NCBI GenBank assembly: GCA_001769275.1
Contig: MEOQ01000030.1
Coordinates: 20,529-84,528 of the forward strand
Source of the DNA: Bacteroidetes bacterium GWF2_43_63
Lineage (GTDB): Bacteria > Bacteroidota > Bacteroidia > Bacteroidales > DTU049
DNA length: 64,000 bases
Direction: 5' to 3'
Position numbers and translations under genes: made by a program
Notes under the pieces: generated by a model
The model's input: only the letters and a program-made list of their open reading frames with translations
The model's database searches: none
What the model was told of the DNA's origin: nothing
In this document: piece by piece, positions 8,046-17,111 of the stretch
How the letters are laid out: every line of letters starts with the position of its first letter
How positions within the stretch are numbered: the first letter of the stretch is position 1

Positions 8046-8963
8046 TTAATTTGACAAATTAATGATCAGCCCATCTTCAGCAGCCACCGTTTCAGGAAAT
8101 ATTTTCCTTGCTTCTTCCAACAGCAACTCCGGGGTGCGATAGCGCGACGAAAAATGCCCGATCAGCAGTTTCTTCACTCCGGCTTCGACGGCTATGGTTG
8201 CGGCATCGACCGAGGTGGCGTGCATTTTTTCGGCTGCTGAATTCTGCAGTGATTTATCATAGGTAGTTTCGTGATACAGCAAGTCGGCTCCTTGAATAAA
8301 CGGAATCATGCTGCGATCGAATACGGTGTCCGAAACATAGGCAAAAGAGCGGGGCAGGGCAGGCTGCATAACAATTTCGTCGCGAGGAACTTCTTTGCCG
8401 CTGGCATCAAAAAATGGCTCGCTCCGAAGAATTGCATGAATTTGATCGTAATCGGGACTATATTTTTCAATAAAATCCTTTTTGATCTTTTCCTGACGCG
8501 GCTTTTCGGTTATGCGGAAACCAGAGGCTGGAATGCGGTGTTTGAGCGGAAAAACTTTGACAGAAAAATCATCGAAATCAATATTTTCCCCTGGTTTCAT
8601 ATCATCGATATCATGAAAATGAATAGGATACTTGGGAACGAAGCCCGCCATACCAAAATTGTAGTCGAGCAGCTCTTTCAGCTTGTGATGACCAACAATA
8701 TGAAGCTCTTTCTTACGTCCAAGCAGATGAAAGGTGTTGAGCAATCCGGGCAATCCGAGGTAATGATCGCCATGCAGGTGCGAAATCAAAATGAGTTCGA
8801 TACGGTTGAAATTGATTCCGAAGCGACGCAGATTGATCTGTGTGCCTTCGCCGCAGTCGATTAAAACAAAACGCTCATGCACATTGAGTACCTGAGCGCT
8901 TGTAAATCTACCCGGCAACGGGGCTCCGGATCCGGACCCTATGACGGTGAGACTAAATGACAT
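8046..8963 (-). CDS. rnz: ribonuclease Z (tRNA 3' endonuclease)
   Basis: 305 residues, the usual length of short-form RNase Z. It cuts the 3' trailer from tRNA precursors, needed here because the tRNA genes seen do not encode CCA. The metallo-beta-lactamase zinc motif HLHGDH is at about 62-67 (HxHxDH), preceded by LIDCGEGTQINLRR, with further ligands in FAYVSDTVFD (about 228) and LIGHFSSRYR (about 269). The start ATG at 8963 touches the stop codon of the upstream T9SS gene (8964), so both are very likely on one transcript. Confidence 0.95.
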   Translation of the reverse strand: MSFSLTVIGSGSGAPLPGRFTSAQVLNVHERFVLIDCGEGTQINLRRFGINFNRIELILISHLHGDHYLGLPGLLNTFHLLGRKKELHIVGHHKLKELLDYNFGMAGFVPKYPIHFHDIDDMKPGENIDFDDFSVKVFPLKHRIPASGFRITEKPRQEKIKKDFIEKYSPDYDQIHAILRSEPFFDASGKEVPRDEIVMQPALPRSFAYVSDTVFDRSMIPFIQGADLLYHETTYDKSLQNSAAEKMHATSVDAATIAVEAGVKKLLIGHFSSRYRTPELLLEEARKIFPETVAAEDGLIINLSN

Positions 8964-9701
8964 TTATCGGTTGATAATTAGCTTACGGGCAACTGATTGA
9001 GCTCCCTTGGTTACAGAATAAAAGTATACACCTTCTGGCAGCGAAGCGACATTCAATGCAATGGTATTTTCACCGGCATTCACTTTGTGACTGGTGGATG
9101 AAACATTGCGACCAATCATATCCGTAATGTTTACAGCCACAACCGAAGTTTCATTATTGGTAACCACGATGTTAGCAACATCAGCGGCAGGATTGGGATA
9201 CAGATCGGTAACGCCGAATGAATAATAGTCATTTTCGCCAAAACCAACAGTTCCAATCACGAGTTTGTAACCATTGACATCTTGAGGAACCTGGAACGGC
9301 ATTGTCATTGCCGTTAAATGAATCATGCCTTTCACAACAAGAGGGTAGGTACCGACTTGTCCGGCAGTTGCTGTACCAGTAATTGCAACACAACCAGAAT
9401 CGCCCCCATGAAAAAATGCTGAAACAGTATTGGCTGCCCATGTGAAACCAGCAGGGAGTCCCTGAATATCAGTAACTCCAACAGAATCAATATCCGCAGC
9501 GTAAGTCATGTACACGGTATCAGTAGGAATAACCGCTGTAATTACACCCGAGTAGGCAACTCCTACAGGAACAGGAGGCAGGTTGGTAACGGTATCCGGA
9601 TAAAACCCAGGCGAAGTGTATGAATTGTTAGGAATGCATGGTTGAGCATTAACAGCAGCAACCAGAGATAAACCAGCAATCAGGGTGAAAATTCTTTTCA
9701 T
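8964..9701 (-). CDS. secreted protein with T9SS sorting tail
   Basis: 245 residues. Signal peptide KRIFTLIAGLSLVAAVNAQ followed by PCIPNNSYTSPGFYPDT. The middle part (about 45-150) reads as an immunoglobulin-like or putative-Ig beta sandwich (GVAYSGVITAVIPTDTVY, GLPAGFTWAANTVSAFF, GCVAITGTATAGQVGTYPL). Residues about 165-245 are a type A T9SS tail: DLYPNPAADVANIVV, ending GVYFYSVTKGAQSVARKLIINR. A -7 box TATATTTG lies at the complement of 9719-9726, about 18 nt before the start. Function beyond secretion is unknown. Confidence 0.85.
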   Translation of the reverse strand: MKRIFTLIAGLSLVAAVNAQPCIPNNSYTSPGFYPDTVTNLPPVPVGVAYSGVITAVIPTDTVYMTYAADIDSVGVTDIQGLPAGFTWAANTVSAFFHGGDSGCVAITGTATAGQVGTYPLVVKGMIHLTAMTMPFQVPQDVNGYKLVIGTVGFGENDYYSFGVTDLYPNPAADVANIVVTNNETSVVAVNITDMIGRNVSSTSHKVNAGENTIALNVASLPEGVYFYSVTKGAQSVARKLIINR

Positions 9702-10105
9702 AGGATTTTTGTTTAGTGCAAATATAACAACTTTTTATATCAGATTATAAAATTAAGGAAGAAGTTGCAACCGAAAGATAAATTTTTCAGGTATGAATAT
9801 CCCAAGTTTTTGGGAGAGACTATTGTGATTATGACAGTGATACACCCCGAAGGCTATCAGGGCCGCGCCATGGAGGTGTGATTATGCCGTAAAGACACGA
9901 AGGCGTCATGATATCCCGGCACAACTGAGTTTATAAAGTAGAAAGTTATCAAGTTTTTAAAGGCACTTCAAAGAATGTTTTGATTCATAATTCAAAACAT
10001 CTGGAATCACTTCAAAAATCTAAAATTACTACCCTGAGCTTGTCGAAGGGCACCAATCTGATATCTTATATCGTCTGGTGTCTTTGTGCCCTTGTGGCCA
10101 GCCAT
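9702..10105. other. intergenic stretch with degenerate repeats
   Basis: About 400 bp with no credible gene. It holds an inverted pair CACACC (9841 region, in 'ACACCCCGAAGG' and 'GGAGGTGTGAT'), the common fragment CCCTGAGCTTGTCGAAGGG (10031-10049), and a 'CTTTGTGCCCTTGTGGC' fragment (10082-10098) of a repeat type also found near 22508, 49175 and 49400. Confidence 0.6.
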
Positions 10106-10133
10106 AAAAAAAAAGCCCGCATTTCTGCAGGCT
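10106..10133 (-). terminator. terminator of rpsA
   Basis: On the minus strand AGCCTGCA-GAAA-TGCGGGCT is followed by T8. One mismatch interrupts the stem. It starts 20 bp after the rpsA stop codon. Confidence 0.88.
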
Positions 10134-10153
10134 CTTATAATAATGGAAGAAAA

Positions 10154-12022
10154 CTATTCTTCTCCTTCGCTGCCGTCTTCGGGAGTAGCTTTAGGAGCTT
10201 TTTTAGTTCCTTTCAGGTTGGCAAAGATATCGAGATCGCCAAGGGTTTCCTTATCAGCGTTCGGTTTTGCTTTCGAGAAAGAATCGTCCTGTCTTTTTTC
10301 AGGAGCTTCGCGTTTTCTGTCTTCTTTCACTTCCTGGAAGATTTTGCTGTGTGAAACAACGATTTTACGTGATTCCTTTGAGAATTCTATCACTTTGAAA
10401 TCGAGTACTTCGTCCATTTCAGCTTTGCTGCCATCTTCTTTCTGCAAGTGACGGTTAGGAGCGTATCCTTCAACACCATAAGGCAGAGAAACTACAGCAC
10501 CTTTGTCATTCTTCTCAATGATGGTTCCTTTATGAATGGAATCGATCGAGAAAATGGTTTCGAACACATCCCATGGATTTTCTTCCAGCTGTTTGTGACC
10601 GAGACTCAGGCGGCGGTTTTCAACATCAACATCGAGCACAACCACTTCGATTTCTTCACCGATTTTGGTGAATTCGGCCGGGTGCTTGATTTTCTTTGAC
10701 CATGAGAGGTCGCTGATGTGAATAAGTCCGTCAACACCTTCTTCGAGTTCAACGAAGACACCAAAGTTGGTGAAATTGCGGACAGTTGCTTTATGACGTG
10801 AATTGATCGGGTAACGATCTTTAATATCTACCCATGGATCGGGTATAAGTTGTTTGATGCCGAGAGACATTTTGCGCTCTTCGCGGTCGAGACTGAGAAT
10901 GATGGCTTCAACTTCGTCACCGACTTTCAGGAAATCCTGAGCCGAACGGAGATGTTGTGACCATGACATTTCAGAAACGTGGATGAGACCTTCAACGCCG
11001 GTAGCAATTTCTACAAATGCACCATAGTCAGCCAGAACAACAACACGACCTTTCACCTTGTCACCAACTTTGAGTTCGGTGTCGAGTGAATCCCAAGGAT
11101 GGGCGGTGAGCTGTTTCAGACCAAGAGCGATACGTTTTTTGCTTTCGTCGAAATCGAGAATAACCACATTGAGTTTCTGGTCAAGTTCAACAATTTCTTC
11201 CGGGCGATTGATACGTCCCCAGCTAAGATCGGTAATGTGGATAAGACCATCAACACCACCCAGGTCGATAAATACGCCATAGGATGTGATGTTTTTGACT
11301 GTACCTTCGAGTACCTGACCTTTTTCGAGCTTGGCAATGATTTCTGCCTTCTGGGCTTCGAGTTCGTCTTCGATAAGCGCTTTGTGAGAAACAACAACGT
11401 TTTTGAATTCATTGTTGACTTTCACAATTTTGAAATCCATGATTTTACCGACAAAAACGTCGTAATCGCGGATTGGTTTCACATCGATCTGTGAACCCGG
11501 GAGGAATGCCTCAATGCCGAATACGTCGACAATAAGACCACCCTTGGTGCGGCATTTAACCTCACCTTTGATGACTTCGCCGGTTTCATACAGCACGTTG
11601 ATGCGATCCCATGCCTTGAGCAGGCGCGCTTTTTTGTGCGACAGGATAAGCTGTCCAGTGCCATCTTCCTGACTTTCAACATAAACTTCAATAACATCAC
11701 CGATTTTCAGATCGGGATTGTAACGAAGTTCGTTGGCGGCGATAACACCGTCGGATTTGAAGCCGATGTTTACGAAAATTTCGCGATCGGTTTTGGCAAT
11801 GACGGTACCATCAATCACTTCTTTTTCTGTAATCTGGCTCAGGGTTTTTACGTAGAGACCTTCCAGTTTTTCACGCTCTGCAGCTGAATAAATCTGGTCT
11901 TTCTTTCCGATCGCATCCCAATTGAATTCTTCAACTACTGCGGTTGTTGCAGCCGGTGTTTCCAGAGCTGGCTGCTGCTCCTCTAGGTTAGTGTTTTCTG
12001 TTTTGTTAAGTTCGTCACTCAT
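10154..12022 (-). CDS. rpsA: 30S ribosomal protein S1
   Basis: 622 residues from the ATG at 12022. An open frame runs 38 codons further upstream, but that part lies in the leader, and a strong ribosome binding site (AAAGGAG at the complement of 12031-12037) sits 8 nt before this ATG. S1 binds mRNA and helps the 30S subunit start translation. The N-terminal 40 residues are acidic and proline-rich, followed by about six S1 (OB-fold) repeats; the later ones share 'SYGVFIDLGGVDGLIHITDLSW', 'DYGAFVEIATGVEGLIHVSEMSW' and 'NFGVFVELEEGVDGLIHISDLSW' type cores. The C-terminus is a charged, lysine/glutamate-rich tail ending GSEGEE. Length and repeat number fit Bacteroidetes S1. Monocistronic: own promoter and terminator. 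Confidence 0.96.
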   Translation of the reverse strand: MSDELNKTENTNLEEQQPALETPAATTAVVEEFNWDAIGKKDQIYSAAEREKLEGLYVKTLSQITEKEVIDGTVIAKTDREIFVNIGFKSDGVIAANELRYNPDLKIGDVIEVYVESQEDGTGQLILSHKKARLLKAWDRINVLYETGEVIKGEVKCRTKGGLIVDVFGIEAFLPGSQIDVKPIRDYDVFVGKIMDFKIVKVNNEFKNVVVSHKALIEDELEAQKAEIIAKLEKGQVLEGTVKNITSYGVFIDLGGVDGLIHITDLSWGRINRPEEIVELDQKLNVVILDFDESKKRIALGLKQLTAHPWDSLDTELKVGDKVKGRVVVLADYGAFVEIATGVEGLIHVSEMSWSQHLRSAQDFLKVGDEVEAIILSLDREERKMSLGIKQLIPDPWVDIKDRYPINSRHKATVRNFTNFGVFVELEEGVDGLIHISDLSWSKKIKHPAEFTKIGEEIEVVVLDVDVENRRLSLGHKQLEENPWDVFETIFSIDSIHKGTIIEKNDKGAVVSLPYGVEGYAPNRHLQKEDGSKAEMDEVLDFKVIEFSKESRKIVVSHSKIFQEVKEDRKREAPEKRQDDSFSKAKPNADKETLGDLDIFANLKGTKKAPKATPEDGSEGEE

Positions 12023-12114
12023 TAATTTTTCTCCTTTCCTTGTCTGGTTCTCAGACAATAGGGTGTTTTTGTAAATGGGCTGCAAAAGTAGAAATATTTT
12101 CTTATTTCGCCAAA
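12023..12114 (-). promoter_or_regulatory. rpsA promoter and leader with hairpin next to the Shine-Dalgarno
   Basis: Minus strand: TTTG (complement of 12111-12114), 20-nt spacer, TACTTTTG (complement of 12083-12090), giving a leader of about 50 nt. The leader contains a 6-bp hairpin TGTCTG-AGAAC-CAGACA (complement of 12041-12057), three nt before the AGGAAAGGAG ribosome binding site. The position suggests translational control, which S1 exerts on its own mRNA in other bacteria. Confidence 0.7.
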
Positions 12115-12254
12115 TAAATAATGAAGAATCAATCAATTAGTTTTTGTTTTCAGCTTGTCAGCATACAATACATGGCGCGGATTTGCAATCCGTGACAGTG
12201 AGCGAGGCCGCTTCATGCCGCTTACCGCATGCCTCATGCCCTATGCCGCAAGCC

Positions 12255-12956
12255 TCATGCCTTATGCATCTCCATGTACTTCTTCATCAATCCTTCCGGG
12301 TCGCTGACAGTTTTCAGAATCCATTGGGCGACAAGCAATTTTCGTTCGCTTTCATCAATAAAACGATTGATATTCAACGATATGGACTTATCGACAATTT
12401 TTTGCATGAATAAGGCGGCCGAAACCGAAATATTGAAGCTTTCTGTAAAACCATACATGGGCAAAGCAACGGTGAAATCTGCGCCCTGCAAGGCTTTTTC
12501 AGATAATCCTTCTTTTTCGGTGCCGAAAATAAGCGCCAGCGGCCGACTAACGTCAATTTCATCAACAAGAACCGGATTTCCGTGCGGAGTGGTGGCTGCA
12601 ATGGCATACCCCTGCCGGCGCAGTTCTGCATAGCATTCATCAACTGCATTATCACCACTGAAGTTATTGATATTGAGCCACTTTTCGGCACCCAACGCAA
12701 TCTCTTCATTAGGTTGAAATTTATACACATTTTCAATGGCAAAAACATTCTGAATTCCAAAACAATCACAAGTTCGCAGAACTGCGCTTGCATTGTGTCC
12801 CTGAAACAAATTTTCGAGTGCAACCGCAAAATGCCGCGTGCGTTTCGAGGCAACGTCGTTAATCCGCTCCAGTCGCTTTTCAGTGATAAAATCTGATAAA
12901 AATGTAGTCAGATTGTCAATATCAAGGTCTTTCAGATTGGGTTTAAATGCCTTCAT
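12255..12956 (-). CDS. trmH: tRNA (guanosine-2'-O-)-methyltransferase, SpoU/TrmH family
   Basis: 233 residues. TrmH methylates the 2'-OH of G18 in the D loop of tRNA using SAM, with a trefoil-knot SPOUT fold. The three family motifs are present: HNASAVLRTCDCFG (about 51-64, with catalytic Asn and Arg), ALIFGTEKEGLS (about 141-152) and LPMYGFTESFNISVSAA (about 165-181). The C-terminal helix ends in MEMHKA, whose codons run into a CATGCC-rich repeat (12206-12262), so the last few residues may be repeat-derived. Start at ATG 12956. Nothing on the same strand is close enough to form a clear operon. Confidence 0.9.
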   Translation of the reverse strand: MKAFKPNLKDLDIDNLTTFLSDFITEKRLERINDVASKRTRHFAVALENLFQGHNASAVLRTCDCFGIQNVFAIENVYKFQPNEEIALGAEKWLNINNFSGDNAVDECYAELRRQGYAIAATTPHGNPVLVDEIDVSRPLALIFGTEKEGLSEKALQGADFTVALPMYGFTESFNISVSAALFMQKIVDKSISLNINRFIDESERKLLVAQWILKTVSDPEGLMKKYMEMHKA

Positions 12957-13097
12957 ATGCTGCGAGGAATTCTGAGGTTGAGGTTAAGGTCAAGGTTAAG
13001 TAGCTTTAAGCTGTGAGAATAAAGTTGAGTCGGAATTGTGCTAATGTACTTATTTGCTGCTGATTTGAAAATTTGAAAGTGTGATAATTTGAAAATT

Positions 13098-13154
13098 TGT
13101 AACGCCTGTAACGTGTAACGCTTGTAACGTTTGTAACGCGTAACGATTGTAACG
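13098..13154. repeat. TGTAACG heptamer array
   Basis: Six copies of TGTAACG (starting 13098, 13107, 13114, 13123, 13132, 13148) and one CGTAACG (13139), spaced 7 or 9 bp, ending 1 bp before the stop codon of the ureohydrolase gene. Just upstream, 12973-13001 has a GGTTAAGGTCAAGG-type repeat like that at 35488-35522. Confidence 0.85.
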
Positions 13155-13155
13155 T

Positions 13156-14190
13156 CTATTTCTGCGATGCAAGTGCGTGAATACAAAGCTGATAGAGCAG
13201 GCGACAGCCGACCGTTTCGTCCCACTGATTCTGATGATCAGGTCCAACTTCAACCAAATCGAAGCCAACAATCTGACGTCCGCTCTGAACCAGTTTTTTC
13301 AATACATACGCAGCCTGTTCAAACGTAAGTCCTTCGGGCACAGGTGTTCCGGTATGCGGGCACAGCGATGGCTTCAATGCGTCAATATCGAATGAAATAT
13401 ACACCTGCTGCGGTAAAGCCGCCACAATTTCTTCGGTGATTGTTTTCCAGGTTTCGCCTTCAAACATTCGATGGACCATGGCTGTATTGTAAAAAGTCTC
13501 AATTTTTTCCGAAGCTGCAGCAAAATTGGCTTCGTCGGTGCAGAGATCTCGCACAGCTACCTGAACCAGTTTTCCAACTTCGGGCACATTTTCAATCACG
13601 TTGCGCATGACCGAAGCATGTGAAAACTGAAAATCAAGATAATGCTTGCGCAGATCGGCATGGGCATCAAATTGAAGCACGCCTAAGCCAGGATATTTTT
13701 TTGCTGTTTCAGCAATAGCACTGAAGCTCACACTATGCTCGCCACCCAACACAGCCGGAATTTTATCGAAGGCCAGACATTTATTTACTTTGGCTGAAAC
13801 ATAGGAATTCATCTGAATACAAGCATTGTTTACTTCTTCCTGGGCTCTTTTAAGTCGCTCTGGAAGAGGCTCGTCGCTGTTTTCGCGATGGTCGATTATG
13901 GTTTTCGACTTGCGTCGTTCGAATGAATTCAGATCCATGATCCAATCCTCGAAAGGCGCATAAAAAATACCTTTCTGCCACTCATCTGGAACCATTGTAT
14001 CAAACAGATCGATCTGATACGATGCTTCAAGAATGGCTTCAGGTGCGTATGCTGTGCCTTCCCGGTACGATGTTGTCACGTCCCAGGGAACAGGTATTAT
14101 CAGAATTTTCGCATTCTTTTCATCTTTTGGCAATCCGAAAATTCCATTGTTTTTACTGAAATTCTCGTCAGGGTTGAATTGAAAGAGCAT
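13156..14190 (-). CDS. ureohydrolase family protein (agmatinase/formimidoylglutamase type)
   Basis: 344 residues. Family enzymes hydrolyse a guanidino or formimino group with a dinuclear manganese centre. Ligand motifs are all present: GGEHS (about 149-153), DAHADLR (about 172-178, giving three ligands) and SFDIDALKPS (about 264-273, two ligands). The N-terminal part has PVPWDVTTSYREGTAYAPEAI, typical of the family, and an insertion around residues 75-110 (WQKGIFYAPFEDWIMDL...) that is common in Bacteroidetes members. Substrate (agmatine, formiminoglutamate or other) cannot be decided. A TATTTTTG box lies at the complement of about 14208-14215. The stop codon abuts a heptamer repeat. Confidence 0.85.
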   Translation of the reverse strand: MLFQFNPDENFSKNNGIFGLPKDEKNAKILIIPVPWDVTTSYREGTAYAPEAILEASYQIDLFDTMVPDEWQKGIFYAPFEDWIMDLNSFERRKSKTIIDHRENSDEPLPERLKRAQEEVNNACIQMNSYVSAKVNKCLAFDKIPAVLGGEHSVSFSAIAETAKKYPGLGVLQFDAHADLRKHYLDFQFSHASVMRNVIENVPEVGKLVQVAVRDLCTDEANFAAASEKIETFYNTAMVHRMFEGETWKTITEEIVAALPQQVYISFDIDALKPSLCPHTGTPVPEGLTFEQAAYVLKKLVQSGRQIVGFDLVEVGPDHQNQWDETVGCRLLYQLCIHALASQK

Positions 14191-14778
14191 GTTTTAAATA
14201 GTTTGATGCAAAAATACAATTTAATGTGCTAATGTGGAAAATGTGGAAATGTGCGGCTCACGTAAAACGTGACTCGTTCGCCGATGTGCGCTTCGCAAAT
14301 GTGGGAATATGATTGACATTTAGAAATATAAAATACGAGATACGAATCATGCGATAGGCGTTAGTAGTTATGAGTGTTGAGTTGCCGAAGGCGTTAAAAA
14401 TAAGATGCGAAGCTCCATCAGATGCGCCTCCGCCTCCTGTGGAGTAAATTCCAGCGCAATAATTTGTTAGCCCTTGGGCCCCGCTGGGCGGGATAAACTC
14501 CGCTCCAGGAACAAGGTGTGCGATGTGTCACGTTTCACGTGAAGCACCTTTGAATATGCAAAATGCGTCATTGCGCTCTCTGCGAGATAATAATGTAATT
14601 TCTCTGCGTTACTGCGCTCTCTGCGCGCGACTTTTGTAAAATCTCTCTGCGTCACTGCGTTCTCTGCGAGACATTATTTTGTGCTCTCTGCGAGAGGAAA
14701 TTTGAATGCTTTGCGAAAAACAGCAACTCTTAAGCGAGAAAAAAATGCAAAATCATGTCTATGGATGTAAAAAAGAAA
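14191..14778. other. long repeat-rich intergenic region
   Basis: About 590 bp without a credible gene. It contains the palindrome TCACGTAAAACGTGA (14258-14272), a diverged copy GTCACGTTTCACGTGAAGC (14527-14545), and at 14560-14700 four imperfect copies of 'CTCTGCGTTACTGCG / TCTCTGCGAGA' boilerplate. The text resembles decayed dispersed elements rather than coding sequence. Confidence 0.6.
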
Positions 14779-14786
14779 TATATTTG
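14779..14786 (+). promoter_or_regulatory. -7 box TATATTTG of the SPFH gene
   Basis: Matches TAnnTTTG and lies 17 nt before the ATG at 14804. No clear -33 TTTG. Confidence 0.5.
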
Positions 14787-14803
14787 TAAAAAAAACAACG
14801 AAT

Positions 14804-15901
14804 ATGGGACTTCTCGGAAAAATTAAAGGCGAATTTATTGATATCATTCAATGGCTCGATCCGACCAATGATACTATTATTCACCGATTTGAAAGGTTTA
14901 ACAACCAGATAAAATACGGCGCGAAACTTACTGTTCGCGAATCACAAATGGCTGTGTTCATCAACGAAGGCCAGATTGCCGATGTCTTTGGACCTGGCAT
15001 GTACACCCTTGAAACTCAGAATGTCCCTATTCTTTCTACTCTGAAAGGATGGAAATACGGTTTCAACAGCCCTTTCCTGGCCGAAGTTTATTTTATCAAT
15101 ACCAAGAATTTCACCGACCGCAAATGGGGAACGAAAAATCCCATCATGATGCGTGATGCTGAATTCGGAATGGTGCGCCTCCGTGCTTTCGGAAACTATC
15201 AGTTCAGAGTAGGCGATCCGGCCAAATTCATTAAGGAAATTGCTGGTACCGATGGCGCTTTCACTACCGACGAAATCGAAGGTCAGATAAAAGATATTAT
15301 CATGACCCGTTTCACTGACTATGTTGCTGAAGCCAAGATTCCGGTACTCGATCTTGCCTCGAATTATAATGAGCTTTCGAAAGGAATTCAGGAGCATATT
15401 AAACCTGAACTCGATGAGTATGGCTTGAATCTGACCAAATTTTTGATCGAGAATATTTCGCTTCCGCCTGAAGTTGAAGCGATGATCGACAAGCGTTCGA
15501 GCATGGGCATTGTGGGTGATTTGAATCAATTCACCAAATTCCAGACTGCCAACGCTATTGAAGAAGCTGCCAAAAATCCTGGTGGCGATGCCGGTGCCGG
15601 AATGGGCATGGGTATGGGCTTCGCGATGGCCAACCAGATGTCGCAAACACTCAATCAGCCAAATCAGCAACAGCAACAAGCTCCGCCACCACCGCTGATT
15701 CAGTATTTTGTGGCTGTGAATGGACAGCAAACCGGTCCTTTCCCGATGCCTACTTTGCAGCAGATGGTTCAGCAAGGCTCCCTCACCAAGGAAACCATGG
15801 TGTGGACCAATGGAATGGCCAACTGGGAACCAGCAGGTCAGGTGCAGGCAATTGCAGGAATTTTTCCTGTAACTCCGCCTCCCATGCCGCCGCAGTTATA
15901 A
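14804..15901 (+). CDS. SPFH-domain protein (virion-core/YdjI type) with C-terminal GYF_2 domain
   Basis: 365 residues. Residues about 20-245 form an SPFH/band-7-like domain of the 'virion core protein' subgroup: QIKYGAKLTVRESQMAVFINEGQIADVFGPGMYTL, then KDIIMTRFTDYVAEAKIPVLDLASNYNELSKGI and LIENISLPPEVEAMIDKRSSMG. A Gly/Met- and Gln-rich linker follows (about 255-298). Residues about 300-350 are a GYF_2 domain: YFVAVNGQQTGPFPMPTLQQMV and TMVWTNGMANWEPAGQV. No membrane helix is seen. Known: such proteins are linked to membrane stress; GYF_2 binds proline-rich peptides, and this protein has its own proline runs (APPPPL; PPPMPPQL). The next gene, 75 bp downstream, is a zinc-ribbon membrane protein often found beside it, so a two-gene unit is likely. 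Confidence 0.85.
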   Translation: MGLLGKIKGEFIDIIQWLDPTNDTIIHRFERFNNQIKYGAKLTVRESQMAVFINEGQIADVFGPGMYTLETQNVPILSTLKGWKYGFNSPFLAEVYFINTKNFTDRKWGTKNPIMMRDAEFGMVRLRAFGNYQFRVGDPAKFIKEIAGTDGAFTTDEIEGQIKDIIMTRFTDYVAEAKIPVLDLASNYNELSKGIQEHIKPELDEYGLNLTKFLIENISLPPEVEAMIDKRSSMGIVGDLNQFTKFQTANAIEEAAKNPGGDAGAGMGMGMGFAMANQMSQTLNQPNQQQQQAPPPPLIQYFVAVNGQQTGPFPMPTLQQMVQQGSLTKETMVWTNGMANWEPAGQVQAIAGIFPVTPPPMPPQL

Positions 15902-15915
15902 ACCAAAATTGATAA

Positions 15916-15939
15916 AACGTCCCGCTCCGGTGGGACGTT
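15916..15939 (+). terminator. weak hairpin between the SPFH and zinc-ribbon genes
   Basis: AACGTCCC / GGGACGTT (8 bp, loop of 8) followed by a T-rich but interrupted tract. Possibly partial termination or a processing site. Confidence 0.45.
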
Positions 15940-15975
15940 CTTCGTTTGTTGTTAATAATAAAAACTGAAAATCAT

Positions 15976-17088
15976 ATGAGTGATCTTTCTCCGGAATTTG
16001 AAGAAAAACATGCCGAAACGCTGGAAACAAAATGTACCAACTGCGGTGCTGTTCTCAATTTTGCACCAGGCACCAACCACTTGAAATGTCAGTATTGTAA
16101 CGCGGAAAACGAGATTTTTCCTGCAGAGGCGCCCATTGACGAGCTTGACTTTGACCAATATGTTCAGGAAGGCGCTACGAATGCCGATACGGTTCAAATA
16201 GCTACGGTGAAATGTTCGGGCTGCGGTGCTTCTACTACTTTTCAGCCCAATATTGCCAGCGACTCCTGCGCTTTCTGCGGCATGCCCATTGTCGTTAATG
16301 AGTCCTCGACCACAACAGTCATAAAACCGAAAAGTCTTCTTCCTTTTAAGGTAACGCAAAAAGAAGCTTTCGAAGGTTTTTTAAAATGGATTAAAAAACT
16401 CTGGTTTGCTCCTTCTTCGCTCAAAAAATATGTAACACAGCCCGATAAATTGAAGGGAATGTATATTCCTTTCTGGACTTATGATTCGGATACTACATCC
16501 AGGTACACCGGCGCACGCGGAACGCATTACTATGTGACTGAAACCTACACTTCGAACGGGAAAACCGAAACCCGGCAGGTTCAGAAAACCCGCTGGACAC
16601 CGGTTTCAGGTACGGTTTTTAAATTCTTCGATGATGTACTTGTCGTTGCATCGACTTCATTGCCAATGAAATATGTCAACAAGCTGGAGCCATGGGATTT
16701 TGAAAATCTGGCCCCATTCGACGACCGCTATCTCAGCGGTTTCAGAACAGAGACCTATCAGATTGACCTGAAAAATGGTTTTGAACTTGCCAAAAAATTC
16801 ATGGAACCCGGAATCCGCAGCCTTGTGAGGCAGGATATCGGTGGCGATGAGCAACAGATTTATTCGCTGAATACACAATACAGCAATGTGACATTCAAGC
16901 ATTTACTGCTTCCGATCTGGATCAGTGCCTATCGCTTTAAAAACAAAATTTACCGATTCCTCATTAATGGCCGCACCGGCGAAGTTCAAGGCGAACGTCC
17001 ATACAGCTTCTGGAAGATTTTCTTCTTTACACTTGGTTGTATTGCCGTTGTTGCAGGGCTTCTATGGGCCTTTGGGGTGTTCAAATAA
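15976..17088 (+). CDS. zinc-ribbon membrane protein of unknown function
   Basis: 370 residues from the ATG at 15976. A TTG 10 codons earlier is possible but ATG gives the family-like acidic N-terminus. Two N-terminal zinc ribbons are visible: CTNCGAVLNF...CQYC (about 17-39) and CSGCGASTTF...CAFC (about 80-102). The middle has FKVTQKEAFEGFLKWIKKLWFAPSSLK and YIPFWTYDSDTTSRYTGARG, recurring in a large group of bacterial proteins often misnamed as helicases; no helicase motifs exist here. One membrane helix ends the protein (FFTLGCIAVVAGLLWAFGVF). Inferred: membrane-anchored, cytoplasmic zinc-binding part working with the SPFH protein upstream. Confidence 0.8.
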   Translation: MSDLSPEFEEKHAETLETKCTNCGAVLNFAPGTNHLKCQYCNAENEIFPAEAPIDELDFDQYVQEGATNADTVQIATVKCSGCGASTTFQPNIASDSCAFCGMPIVVNESSTTTVIKPKSLLPFKVTQKEAFEGFLKWIKKLWFAPSSLKKYVTQPDKLKGMYIPFWTYDSDTTSRYTGARGTHYYVTETYTSNGKTETRQVQKTRWTPVSGTVFKFFDDVLVVASTSLPMKYVNKLEPWDFENLAPFDDRYLSGFRTETYQIDLKNGFELAKKFMEPGIRSLVRQDIGGDEQQIYSLNTQYSNVTFKHLLLPIWISAYRFKNKIYRFLINGRTGEVQGERPYSFWKIFFFTLGCIAVVAGLLWAFGVFK

Positions 17089-17111
17089 AGAATGATTGTT
17101 CATTTTATATA

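Noticed and set aside
12023..12136. N-terminal extension of S1 by 38 codons
   Set aside because: The promoter, leader hairpin and Shine-Dalgarno all lie in this stretch.
14467..14655. 62-codon leftward open frame in the 14.2-14.8 kb gap
   Set aside because: Made of repeat text (CTCTGCG words); no start signal, no similarity.
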